The notes under the pieces: generated by a model
Databases searched by the model: none
What the model was told of the DNA's origin: nothing
The model's input: the letters and a program-made list of their open reading frames with translations, nothing else
Shown here: piece by piece, positions 16,072-24,321 of the stretch
How the letters are laid out: every line of letters starts with the position of its first letter
Position numbering within the stretch: the stretch's first letter is position 1
Position numbers and translations under genes: made by a program
Source: JBBQFC01 sp038321615
Lineage (GTDB): Bacteria > Bacteroidota > Bacteroidia > Flavobacteriales_D > Cryomorphaceae
Assembly (NCBI GenBank): GCA_038321615.1
Contig: JBBQFC010000008.1
Location: 1 to 64,000 of the forward strand
Length of the DNA: 64,000 nucleotides
Reading direction: 5' to 3'

Positions 16072-16626
16072 ATGTCACGTATAGGAAAGGCTCTGATCAA
16101 TGTCCCAAGTGGTGTTACCATCACCATTAGCGAGGGTTCGGTATCAGTTAAAGGCCCGAAAGGCGAGTTGACCCAAGAAATTTCAGGCGCATTCGATATG
16201 CAAATGGAAGACGGTATCTTCCGCATTTTTCGAAAAAACGAAGAAAAAGAAACCCGTGCTAAACACGGTCTTTACCGGGCATTGGTTAATAATATGGTGA
16301 AAGGTGTAAGCGAAGGCTACATTTTGAAACAAGAACTCGTGGGTGTAGGTTACCGCGCAAAAACTACGGGTCAACAAGTAGAATTGTCCTTGGGATATTC
16401 GCACGCCATCGTGCTCGAAGTGCCCAACGAAATTAAAATCTCAGCCGACCAAGCGAAAGGGCAAAACCCAATTATCACGCTTGAATCGCACGATAAGCAA
16501 TTGATTGGAATGGTAGCGGCGAAGATTCGCTCCTTCCGTAAACCCGAGCCATACAAAGGAAAAGGTATTCGCTTTGTAGGTGAGCAAGTAAGAAGAAAAG
16601 CCGGTAAGTCGGCCGGTAAAAAATAA
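16072..16626 (+). CDS. rplF: 50S ribosomal protein L6
   Basis: A 184-residue L6 with two similar domains. Motifs: SRIGKALINVPSGV at the start, GVGYRAKTTGQQVELSLGYSH in the middle and PEPYKGKGIRFVGEQVRRKAGK near the end. Operon position is canonical. Confidence 0.97.
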   Translation: MSRIGKALINVPSGVTITISEGSVSVKGPKGELTQEISGAFDMQMEDGIFRIFRKNEEKETRAKHGLYRALVNNMVKGVSEGYILKQELVGVGYRAKTTGQQVELSLGYSHAIVLEVPNEIKISADQAKGQNPIITLESHDKQLIGMVAAKIRSFRKPEPYKGKGIRFVGEQVRRKAGKSAGKK

Positions 16627-16631
16627 GTAAG

Positions 16632-16985
16632 ATGGCTAACAAGAAATCAGAGCGCCGAGCGCGCATCAAACGCAGTATCCGGAAGGACATGTTTGGTACA
16701 GCGGAACGTCCGCGGCTTAGTGTATATCGAAGCAATACGCAGATCTATGCCCAGATTATCGACGATACCGCCGGTAAGACGCTTATCTCCAGCGGTTCGC
16801 TGAAGAACGACGATGCCCAAAAGATCAATAAAGTGGAGCAGGCTAAGCTGATCGGTAAAGATCTTGCCGAGAAAGCAGTAGCCGGCGGCATTACACAAGT
16901 TGTATTCGATCGAAACGGGTATCTCTACCACGGCCGAGTAAAATCATTAGCCGAAGCAGCACGCGAAGGCGGATTAATATTCTAA
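16632..16985 (+). CDS. rplR: 50S ribosomal protein L18
   Basis: A 117-residue 5S rRNA-binding protein. It shows RPRLSVYRSNTQIYAQIIDD and the C-terminal FDRNGYLYHGRVKSLAEAAREGGL. It starts 5 bases after rplF. Confidence 0.97.
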   Translation: MANKKSERRARIKRSIRKDMFGTAERPRLSVYRSNTQIYAQIIDDTAGKTLISSGSLKNDDAQKINKVEQAKLIGKDLAEKAVAGGITQVVFDRNGYLYHGRVKSLAEAAREGGLIF

Positions 16986-16992
16986 GAAGAAA

Positions 16993-17511
16993 ATGGCAAA
17001 AGCAAACATAAAACGCGTAAAGTCGAGCGAGATCGAGCTCAAAGACAAATTGGTCGCCATCAACCGTGTAACCAAGGTTACCAAAGGTGGACGTACCTTT
17101 AGTTTCTCGGCTATCGTGGTAGTTGGAAACGAAAACGGCGTAGTAGGTCACGGCTTGGGTAAAGCCAAAGAAGTTACTACGGCGATCGCAAAAGGTATCG
17201 ACGACGCTAAGAAAAATTTGATCAAAGTTCCGATTGTTAACGGTACGGTGCCGCATGATCAGTACGGTAAGTTTTCAGGTGCACGGGTACTTTTACGCCC
17301 CGCTTCAAACGGAACTGGCGTAATAGCCGGTGGTGCAATGCGCGCCGTGCTCGAGAGTGTGGGTGTGCATGATGTGCTTGCAAAATCGCAGGGATCGTCG
17401 AACCCCCACAATGTGGTAAAAGCTACCATCGATGCTCTAACCCAAATGCGCGATGCTCGAGCAGTGGCTCAGCAACGCGGTATTAAAATGTATCGCGTTT
17501 TTAACGGCTAA
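16993..17511 (+). CDS. rpsE: 30S ribosomal protein S5
   Basis: A 172-residue S5. The double-stranded RNA-binding-like domain is marked by RVTKVTKGGRTFSFSAIVVV and GVVGHGLGKAKEV, and the C-terminal domain by RPASNGTGVIAGGAMRAVLE. Normal size. Confidence 0.97.
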   Translation: MAKANIKRVKSSEIELKDKLVAINRVTKVTKGGRTFSFSAIVVVGNENGVVGHGLGKAKEVTTAIAKGIDDAKKNLIKVPIVNGTVPHDQYGKFSGARVLLRPASNGTGVIAGGAMRAVLESVGVHDVLAKSQGSSNPHNVVKATIDALTQMRDARAVAQQRGIKMYRVFNG

Positions 17512-17531
17512 TGCCCAATTGAATTTAAGTC

Positions 17532-17714
17532 ATGGCAAAACAAATTATTGTAACACAGGTGCGAAGCGCAATCCGCAAGCCCAAAGATCAGAAAGCAACG
17601 CTTGAAGCTCTAGGCCTTAAGAAACTCAATCGCCCTGTTGAGAAAACCGCATCTCCCGAAATTCTTGGGATGATCCGAAAAATTAAACATCTACTCAAAG
17701 TAGAAGACAAGTAA
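17532..17714 (+). CDS. rpmD: 50S ribosomal protein L30
   Basis: A 60-residue L30 (IIVTQVRSAIRKPKDQKATLEALGLKKLN, shown here in short form by its IRKPKDQKATL core). Canonical position between rpsE and rplO. Confidence 0.95.
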   Translation: MAKQIIVTQVRSAIRKPKDQKATLEALGLKKLNRPVEKTASPEILGMIRKIKHLLKVEDK

Positions 17715-17734
17715 TTGTAAATATCGAAGGAGAA

Positions 17735-18181
17735 ATGGATCTCAGTAATCTTAAGCCGGCCTCCGGCTCAACAAAAACCAAAAAGCGTCTCGGACGCGGC
17801 GAAGGTTCAGGCGCGGGCGATACCGCCGGTCGTGGACATAAAGGAGCTAAATCGCGAAGCGGTTACAGCAAGAAACGTGGATTTGAAGGCGGGCAAATGC
17901 CCCTTCAGCGACGTGTTCCGAAATTTGGTTTTACAAATCACGGTCGCGTGAGCTATAAAGGTGTGAACCTTGACGTAATTGAGCGTTTAGCAACCGATAA
18001 GAAGATCGACACCTTCAGTCCAGAAGTATTTGTCGATAATGGGCTTTGCAGCAAGTCCGATTTGATCAAGATTCTTGGTCGAGGCCAGCTGAGCGCAAAA
18101 GTTAAAGTTACTGCCCATGCCTTTTCGGCTACAGCCAAAACGGCTATCGAAGGCAAAGGAGGCGAAGCAACACAATTATAA
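17735..18181 (+). CDS. rplO: 50S ribosomal protein L15
   Basis: A 148-residue L15. The N-terminal flexible basic part contains GRGEGSGAGDTAGRGHKGAKSR written here in part as RGEGSGAGDTAGRGHKG, followed by FEGGQMPLQRRVPKFGF. It precedes secY by 24 bases. Confidence 0.97.
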   Translation: MDLSNLKPASGSTKTKKRLGRGEGSGAGDTAGRGHKGAKSRSGYSKKRGFEGGQMPLQRRVPKFGFTNHGRVSYKGVNLDVIERLATDKKIDTFSPEVFVDNGLCSKSDLIKILGRGQLSAKVKVTAHAFSATAKTAIEGKGGEATQL

Positions 18182-18205
18182 AGCAGAAAAGATCCCGCCC
18201 GCGGC

Positions 18206-19534
18206 ATGAAGAACTTTTTTAAGACCCTTAAGAATATTTGGAGCATCGAAGAGCTACGCTCACGGTTGCTGACCACCCTCGGTTTATTGTTGGTGTTCCG
18301 CATTGGCTCCTACATCGTATTGCCAGGAATCAACTCTGCGGCACTCGCTGCAGCTAATGCTGAAAGTAGCGGCCTTGCTGGCTTGCTTGACCTTTTTACT
18401 GGTGGGGCATTCAATCGGGCTTCCATATTCAGCCTAGGTATCATGCCTTATATTTCGGCTTCCATCATTATGCAGCTCTTGGGAATTGCAGTTCCTGTGG
18501 TTCAAAAGATGCAGAAGGAAGGAGAGAGCGGTCGTAAGAAGATCAACCAATACACGCGGTTCCTGACTATTGTAATCACGGCTTTTCAAGCCCCTGGCTA
18601 CATCGTATCTTCGGTGCCTGAGTCTGCACGGTTATATGACAACCCATTCTGGTGGTTCACCACTATTGTAATTCTTACTGCCGGTACACTTTTCGTAATG
18701 TGGTTGGGCGAGCGCATTACCGACCGTGGCATTGGCAACGGTATCTCCCTTCTGATTATGATTGGGATTATTGCCGGTCTTCCGGGAGCTTTCTTCCAAG
18801 AAGTAGTGGCTGCAACAGGGCCCGGTGGTGGTGGTCTGGTAATACTTTTAATTGAGCTGGTTGCTTTGCTGTTGGTCATTGCGGCCACGGTAGCATTGGT
18901 CCAGGCCGTTCGGCGTGTCCCTATTCAGTTTCCGAAACAACAAATGGGAAACCGGCAATATAGCGAAGGAGCGCGGCAATATATCCCATTGAAAGTCAAC
19001 AGCGCCGGGGTAATGCCGATCATCTTTGCACAGGCGATTATGTTCGTTCCGCTTTATTTTGCAGAATATAGCGGTGCGCAGAGCGGTATATTGGTAGAAT
19101 TAGCTAATTTTGCAGGCCTTTGGTACAACCTGGTATTCTTTATTATGGTGGTGGCTTTCACGTACTTCTATACTGCCATCACCGTAAATCCGAACCAGAT
19201 GGCCGATGATTTAAAGCGAAATGGTGGTTTTATTCCCGGTGTAAAGCCTGGTAAATCTACCGCCGATTTCTTGGACAATGTGCTTTCGCGCATCACGCTT
19301 CCAGGAGCGATATTTTTGGGATTGATTGCTATTCTTCCTGTTTTTGCAATGCAAGCAGGGGTTAAGCAAGCCTTCTCTATTTTCTTCGGCGGCACGTCGC
19401 TGTTGATTATGGTTGGTGTAGTGCTCGACACACTCCAGCAGATTGAAAGTTATTTATTAATGCGCCATTACGATGGATTGATGAAAACCGGAAAAATTGC
19501 CGGTCGATCAGCTTCCTTCGGTATGGCCGGTTAA
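18206..19534 (+). CDS. secY: Preprotein translocase subunit SecY
   Basis: A 442-residue inner-membrane channel with ten predicted helices. The family motifs are LTGGAF-type FTGGAFNRASIFSLGIMPYI after helix 1, GIGNGISLLI, and the cytoplasmic loops RRVPIQFPKQQ and NPNQMADDLKRNGGFIPG that contact the ribosome and SecA. infA follows after 24 bases with no map or adk between, unlike many bacteria. Confidence 0.97.
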   Translation: MKNFFKTLKNIWSIEELRSRLLTTLGLLLVFRIGSYIVLPGINSAALAAANAESSGLAGLLDLFTGGAFNRASIFSLGIMPYISASIIMQLLGIAVPVVQKMQKEGESGRKKINQYTRFLTIVITAFQAPGYIVSSVPESARLYDNPFWWFTTIVILTAGTLFVMWLGERITDRGIGNGISLLIMIGIIAGLPGAFFQEVVAATGPGGGGLVILLIELVALLLVIAATVALVQAVRRVPIQFPKQQMGNRQYSEGARQYIPLKVNSAGVMPIIFAQAIMFVPLYFAEYSGAQSGILVELANFAGLWYNLVFFIMVVAFTYFYTAITVNPNQMADDLKRNGGFIPGVKPGKSTADFLDNVLSRITLPGAIFLGLIAILPVFAMQAGVKQAFSIFFGGTSLLIMVGVVLDTLQQIESYLLMRHYDGLMKTGKIAGRSASFGMAG

Positions 19535-19558
19535 CACCAAGAAGAAGAACAGAAAAGT

Positions 19559-19777
19559 ATGGCTAAACAAGCCTCTATTGAGCAGGATGGTACGATTGTA
19601 GAAGCCCTGTCGAATGCAATGTTTAAAGTGGAATTGGAAAATGGCCACGTTATCGTTGCACATATCTCGGGGAAGATGCGGATGCACTACATCAAAATCC
19701 TTCCCGGCGATAAGGTAAAGGTTGAAATGTCGCCATACGATTTGTCAAAAGGAAGAATATCGTTCAGATACAAGTAA
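19559..19777 (+). CDS. infA: Translation initiation factor IF-1
   Basis: A 72-residue S1-fold protein that occupies the 30S A-site during initiation. The family sequence is clear: GTIVEALSNAMFKVELENGH and IKILPGDKVKVEMSPYDLSKG. Confidence 0.97.
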   Translation: MAKQASIEQDGTIVEALSNAMFKVELENGHVIVAHISGKMRMHYIKILPGDKVKVEMSPYDLSKGRISFRYK

Positions 19778-19862
19778 TACGGATCGCGAACATAGACCTA
19801 ACGAATAGCTCTAAAAAGCTTGGCAGGGGAGTCCATGTAACGGTTAAAAGAAGAAGAATCAC

Positions 19863-19979
19863 ATGAAAACGAAAACAAGCATTAAGAAGCGTTCGGCAGA
19901 ATGCAAGATCGTTCGAAGAAAAGGGCGATTATATGTTATTAACAAAAAGAACCCGAAGTTCAAGCAACGACAAGGTTAA
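19863..19979 (+). CDS. rpmJ: 50S ribosomal protein L36 (zinc-free type)
   Basis: A very short gene of 38 codons, ATG 19863 to TAA 19977-19979. The protein starts MKTKTSIKKRSAECKIVRRK and ends KKNPKFKQRQG, the L36 signature. Of the zinc ligands in the classical form only one Cys remains (in AECK); the others are replaced, so this is the zinc-independent type. It lies in the usual place between infA and rpsM, 85 bases after infA and 15 bases before rpsM. Confidence 0.93.
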   Translation: MKTKTSIKKRSAECKIVRRKGRLYVINKKNPKFKQRQG

Positions 19980-19994
19980 GATAAAGCACAGACA

Positions 19995-20372
19995 ATGGCG
20001 CGTATAGCAGGTATTGACCTACCAAAAAACAAACGAGGCGTAATAGGCCTCACTTACATCTACGGAATTGGGAACTCACGGGCTGCTCAAATCCTTGATA
20101 AAGCAAGTATCAGTCGCGATACGAAGGTGCAGGATTGGAATGATGATGAATTGTCAAAAATCCGAACTGCAATCACCGAAGAGTTTAAGGTAGAAGGTGC
20201 CTTGCGATCTGAGATTCAAACGAATATTAAGCGTTTGATGGACATTGGTTGCTACCGAGGTGTACGTCACCGTTCTGGGTTGCCCCTTCGCGGTCAGCGC
20301 ACGAAAAATAATTCGCGTACCCGCAAAGGAAAACGCAAAACTGTTGCCAATAAGAAAAAGGTAACTAAATAA
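19995..20372 (+). CDS. rpsM: 30S ribosomal protein S13
   Basis: A 125-residue head protein contacting the P-site tRNA. Motifs: MARIAGIDLPKNKRGVIGL at the start, IGCYRGVRHRSGLPLRGQRTK and a basic C-terminal tail. First gene of the alpha part of the superoperon. Confidence 0.97.
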   Translation: MARIAGIDLPKNKRGVIGLTYIYGIGNSRAAQILDKASISRDTKVQDWNDDELSKIRTAITEEFKVEGALRSEIQTNIKRLMDIGCYRGVRHRSGLPLRGQRTKNNSRTRKGKRKTVANKKKVTK

Positions 20373-20405
20373 TAGAGAGTCCGAGAGGATTAATAAATTG
20401 TCGAG

Positions 20406-20792
20406 ATGGCTAAAACGAACGTAAAAAAGAAAAGAAATGTGAAGGTCGATGCAGTGGGCGAAGCCCATATCCAAGCATCTTTCAACAACATTATCATTTC
20501 ATTGACCAACGGTGCAGGTCAGGTGATCAGCTGGTCAACAGCCGGAAAACAAGGTTTCCGTGGGTCTAAGAAAAATACACCTTATGCCGCCCAGGTTGCA
20601 GCGGAAGATTGCGCCAAGGTAGCTCACGAAGCAGGCCTTCGCAAAGTGAAGGTGTTTGTAAAAGGTCCGGGAGCCGGCCGAGAGTCGGCAATCCGTTCTA
20701 TTCACAACAGCGGCATTGAAGTTACGGAAATCGTGGATGTTACCCCGATGCCACACAACGGTTGCCGCCCACCTAAACGCAGAAGAGTCTAA
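20406..20792 (+). CDS. rpsK: 30S ribosomal protein S11
   Basis: A 128-residue platform protein. It shows AHIQASFNNIIISLTNGAGQ, SAGKQGFRGSKK-like TAGKQGFRGSKKNTPYAAQ and the C-terminal DVTPMPHNGCRPPKRRRV. Confidence 0.97.
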   Translation: MAKTNVKKKRNVKVDAVGEAHIQASFNNIIISLTNGAGQVISWSTAGKQGFRGSKKNTPYAAQVAAEDCAKVAHEAGLRKVKVFVKGPGAGRESAIRSIHNSGIEVTEIVDVTPMPHNGCRPPKRRRV

Positions 20793-20828
20793 CACTAGCG
20801 TCGATAACGACCAAATATTTAAGCAAAC

Positions 20829-21437
20829 ATGGCACGATATAGAGGCCCCAAATCAAAGATTGCCCGCCGGTTCAAAGAGCCCATCTTCGGACCCGATAAA
20901 GCCCTTGAGCGTAAAAACTATCCTCCTGGATTTCACGGACCAAACAAGCGGCGTGCGAAACAGTCGGAATATGCTATTCAGCTTGCTGAAAAGCAAAAAG
21001 CCAAATATACCTACGGTATTTTGGAGCGCCAATTTGCTAAAATGTTCGACAAGGCTTCGCGCCGCGTTGGTATCACAGGTGAGTTGCTTCTTCAATTTTG
21101 CGAAAGCCGCCTAGACAACGTGGTTTTTCGTATGGGTGTATCGCCCACACGTAGTGGCGCACGCCAACTGGTAGGCCACCGCCATATTACCGTGAATGGT
21201 GATATAGTGAATATTCCTTCGTACAGCCTTCGCCCCGGCGACAAAGTAGGTGTGCGTGAGCGCTCGAAATCGCTCGAAGTTATCAGCAATTCGTTGGCTG
21301 GTGGCGCGAGCAAGAAGATGGATTGGATTGAATTTGATCGTTCAAACTTGACCGGTACTTTCATCCAAAACCCAACACGCGATCAGATTCCTGAAAATAT
21401 CAAGGAACAGTTGATCGTCGAATTATACTCTAAATAA
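20829..21437 (+). CDS. rpsD: 30S ribosomal protein S4
   Basis: A 202-residue 16S rRNA assembly protein. The S4-type RNA-binding signature (LDNVVFRMGVSPTRSGARQL) is followed by GHRHITVNGDIVNIPSY. There is no zinc-binding cysteine cluster at the N-terminus. Confidence 0.97.
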   Translation: MARYRGPKSKIARRFKEPIFGPDKALERKNYPPGFHGPNKRRAKQSEYAIQLAEKQKAKYTYGILERQFAKMFDKASRRVGITGELLLQFCESRLDNVVFRMGVSPTRSGARQLVGHRHITVNGDIVNIPSYSLRPGDKVGVRERSKSLEVISNSLAGGASKKMDWIEFDRSNLTGTFIQNPTRDQIPENIKEQLIVELYSK

Positions 21438-21462
21438 TTTTTATCACTTAAGTTAAACTTAA

Positions 21463-22455
21463 ATGGCCATATTAGAATTTCAGAAACCGGACAAGGTTGT
21501 CATGATAGAATCTGACGCCAACCAGGGCAAATTTGAATTCCGCCCCTTGGAGCCCGGTTACGGTATTACAGTTGGAAATGCGCTTCGTCGAATCTTACTT
21601 TCTTCTTTAGAAGGTTTTGCAATTACGTCGGTACGCATTGATGGAGTAGATCATGAGTTTTCGACCATCAAAGGCGTAGTTGAAGACGTAACCGAAATAG
21701 TGCTCAACTTAAAGCAAGTTCGCTTTAAACGACAAATCGATAGCGCCGAATCAGAAAAAGTGAATATTCACCTTTCTAATACGGAAGCTTTCACAGCCGG
21801 CGATATCGGCAAGTTTACCTCTGCTTTTCAAGTGCTAAATCCCGATATGGTGATTTGCCACATGGATAAGAAGATGACTCTCGACATCGAAATGACCATC
21901 GGTAAAGGCCGCGGTTATCGCCCTTCTGAAGAAAACAAATTGGCCAATGCGCCAATTGGTACCATCTTCATCGACTCTATTTTCACCCCTATTCGCAAAG
22001 TGAATTACAGCATTGAGAACTTCAGGGTTGAGCAAAAGACCGACTATGAGAAGCTCATTATGGACGTGACCACCGACGGTTCTATCGCTCCAAAAGATTC
22101 TCTTCAGGAAGCAGCGAAAATTTTGATTCATCACTTTATGCTATTCTCTGACGAGCGCATTACGCTCGACCATGAAGAAAAGGCTGAGACCGAAGAATTT
22201 GATGAAACGTCGCTCCACATGCGCCAGCTTTTAAAAACTAAATTGGTGGACATGGACCTTTCGGTTCGAGCCCTCAACTGTTTGAAAGCAGCGGATATTG
22301 ACACGCTGGGAGATTTAGTTTCTTTTAATAAGAATGATCTTTTGAAATTCCGAAATTTCGGTAAGAAGTCGCTTACGGAGTTGGAAGATTTGATTGAAAC
22401 GAAAGGTTTAACATTCGGTATGAATGTAGCCAAGTACAAATTAGACAAAGAATAA
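21463..22455 (+). CDS. rpoA: DNA-directed RNA polymerase alpha subunit
   Basis: A 330-residue subunit that nucleates polymerase assembly. The N-terminal domain contains GYGITVGNALRRILLSSLEG (about 32-51) and the C-terminal domain, from about 245, contains LSVRALNCLKAADIDTLGDL and FRNFGKKSLTELEDLI, the helix-hairpin-helix region that binds UP elements and activators. Full length. Confidence 0.98.
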   Translation: MAILEFQKPDKVVMIESDANQGKFEFRPLEPGYGITVGNALRRILLSSLEGFAITSVRIDGVDHEFSTIKGVVEDVTEIVLNLKQVRFKRQIDSAESEKVNIHLSNTEAFTAGDIGKFTSAFQVLNPDMVICHMDKKMTLDIEMTIGKGRGYRPSEENKLANAPIGTIFIDSIFTPIRKVNYSIENFRVEQKTDYEKLIMDVTTDGSIAPKDSLQEAAKILIHHFMLFSDERITLDHEEKAETEEFDETSLHMRQLLKTKLVDMDLSVRALNCLKAADIDTLGDLVSFNKNDLLKFRNFGKKSLTELEDLIETKGLTFGMNVAKYKLDKE

Positions 22456-22496
22456 TTAAGGTTTCGAATTAATTCGGATCCGAAGCACACCATATC

Positions 22497-23117
22497 ATGA
22501 GACACGGCAATCGCAATAACGCGCTCAGCAGAACAACTAGTCACCGGAAGTCGATGCTTTCGAACATGGCCTGTTCGCTTATTGAACACAAACGCATCAC
22601 TACCACTGTAGCGAAAGCTAAAGTGCTTCGCAAATTCGTGGAGCCTTTGATCACTAAATCCAAAATGGACAGCACCCATTCGCGGCGAATGGTATTCAGC
22701 ACCTTGAAAAGAAAAGAAGCTGTTACCGAACTCTTCCGAGATGTTGCTCCGAAGGTTGGCGATCGCGATGGCGGGTATACCCGAATTATCAGGTTGGGCA
22801 CTCGTTTGGGCGACGCCGCCGAAATGTGTATGATCGAATTGGTGGACTTCAACGAGTTGCTCCTTCAAGATGCTAAGGCGAAAACTAAACGCAGCCGACG
22901 CGGAAGCAAGAAGAAAGCCGCAGATGTTACTCCTGAAGCGAAGGCTACACAAGCGGCAGAAGCCAAAGTGGAAGAAGTAAAAGCGGAAGCCGCAGAAGAT
23001 GTGGCTGAAGCGACTACGGAAAAAAGCGCTGACACTGAAGTAGCTGAGCCTACAAAGGAAGATACTAATACGGATGATGCAGCAACCAACGATGCTGATG
23101 AGCCCAAGAAGGACTAA
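22497..23117 (+). CDS. rplQ: 50S ribosomal protein L17 with long acidic tail
   Basis: A 206-residue L17. The core (1-125) begins MRHGNRNNALSRTTSHRKSM and includes GYTRIIRLGTRLGDAAEMC. From about 135 a low-complexity tail rich in Ala, Glu, Asp, Thr and Lys follows, nearly 70 residues more than the roughly 127 of the E. coli protein. Such tails occur in other Bacteroidota L17 proteins. The operon ends here at a strong terminator. Confidence 0.96.
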   Translation: MRHGNRNNALSRTTSHRKSMLSNMACSLIEHKRITTTVAKAKVLRKFVEPLITKSKMDSTHSRRMVFSTLKRKEAVTELFRDVAPKVGDRDGGYTRIIRLGTRLGDAAEMCMIELVDFNELLLQDAKAKTKRSRRGSKKKAADVTPEAKATQAAEAKVEEVKAEAAEDVAEATTEKSADTEVAEPTKEDTNTDDAATNDADEPKKD

Positions 23118-23140
23118 TTTATCAACGAATATTTAACAAA

Positions 23141-23175
23141 GGGGATATTGCTCAAAGCAATATCCCCTTTTTTTT
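23141..23175 (+). terminator. Intrinsic terminator of the ribosomal superoperon
   Basis: An 11-bp perfect stem (GGGGATATTGC / GCAATATCCCC, 23141-23151 with 23157-23167), a 5-base loop TCAAA, then eight T. It is only 12 bases before the carA start codon. Confidence 0.92.
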
Positions 23176-23187
23176 GATCTTTGTCGC

Positions 23188-24312
23188 ATGGAACAAATAC
23201 CCCAAATTCCGGCCATTCTCTTGCTTGCAGATGGAACAGTTTTTCATGGTCAGGCCGCAGGCGCCGTAGGAACCACAACCGGTGAAATAGCTTTTAATAC
23301 CGGCATGACCGGCTACCAAGAGATATTTACCGATCCATCGTATTTCGGGCAAATAGTGGTTATGGCCTCTTCGCACATTGGAAATTATGGCACGCATGTA
23401 GAAGAAATAGAATCGGAAAAAGTAATGATTGCCGGGTTGGTTGTGAAAAAATTTTCAGACACTTTCAGTCGGGTAGGAGAAACCCGTTCTTTGCAATATT
23501 ACCTGGAGCGCGATGGAAAGGTGGCCATTCGCGATGTAGATACACGGGCTTTGATTCGACATATTCGGAACAAGGGAGCGATGAATGCAATAATCTCGAG
23601 CGAGATTACGGATATCGAAAAACTTAAAGAACTCCTGGCTAAAGTGCCAAGTATGGAAGGTCTGGAACTCGCGTCTCGAGTGACTTGTGAGAACGCTTAT
23701 GAAATAGGGCCCAAAGATGCTGAAATACGCGTAGCTGTTGTCGATTATGGAGCCAAAAAGAATATTGTGCGCTGTTTAGTTGAGCGCGGCGTGCGGTGTA
23801 AAGTATTCCCAATGCGATCTACAATCCAAGAAATGGAAGAATGGAACCCCGACGGATATATGCTTAGCAACGGCCCAGGCGACCCCGGAGTTATGAATGA
23901 TGCACATCAATTAACCCGCGAAATCATTGCGCTCGATAAGCCTGTATTTGGAATTTGCCTCGGCCATCAGATCATAGCGCTTAGTCAAGGACTGAAAACG
24001 GTGAAAATGTTCAATGGGCATCGAGGAATTAATCACCCCGTGCGCAATGAAATAACTACGAAAGGCGAGATAACTTCACAAAATCACGGCTTTGTGGTCG
24101 ATATGGATAGTGCGAGAGCAAACGCAGAAATCGAAGTGACCCATATCCATGTGAATGATGGTACCTTGGCCGGAATACGATTGAAAAACAGGCCTGTTTT
24201 TTCCGTTCAGTTTCATCCGGAATCGTCGCCCGGCCCGCACGATTCCCGGTATTTATTCGACCATTTTATCGAGTCGATGGCCTATGTTAAAAATCATTCA
24301 ACAGCATCTTAA
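23188..24312 (+). CDS. carA: Carbamoyl-phosphate synthase small subunit
   Basis: A 374-residue glutaminase subunit that feeds ammonia to CarB for pyrimidine and arginine synthesis. The N-terminal CPSase domain shows GEIAFNTGMTGYQEIFTDPS. The class I glutamine amidotransferase domain has the nucleophile in FGICLGHQ and the catalytic His/Glu in VQFHPESSPGPHD. carB is not in the window. The start lies 12 bases behind a strong terminator. TGATCTTTG (23174-23182) is close to the -7 consensus, so transcription may start almost at the ATG. eno follows after 9 bases. Confidence 0.95.
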   Translation: MEQIPQIPAILLLADGTVFHGQAAGAVGTTTGEIAFNTGMTGYQEIFTDPSYFGQIVVMASSHIGNYGTHVEEIESEKVMIAGLVVKKFSDTFSRVGETRSLQYYLERDGKVAIRDVDTRALIRHIRNKGAMNAIISSEITDIEKLKELLAKVPSMEGLELASRVTCENAYEIGPKDAEIRVAVVDYGAKKNIVRCLVERGVRCKVFPMRSTIQEMEEWNPDGYMLSNGPGDPGVMNDAHQLTREIIALDKPVFGICLGHQIIALSQGLKTVKMFNGHRGINHPVRNEITTKGEITSQNHGFVVDMDSARANAEIEVTHIHVNDGTLAGIRLKNRPVFSVQFHPESSPGPHDSRYLFDHFIESMAYVKNHSTAS

Positions 24313-24321
24313 TCCTTCCCC

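Noticed and set aside
22131..22952. Long minus-strand open frame opposite rpoA/rplQ
   Set aside because: Lies fully antisense to two certain genes and reads as their shadow.
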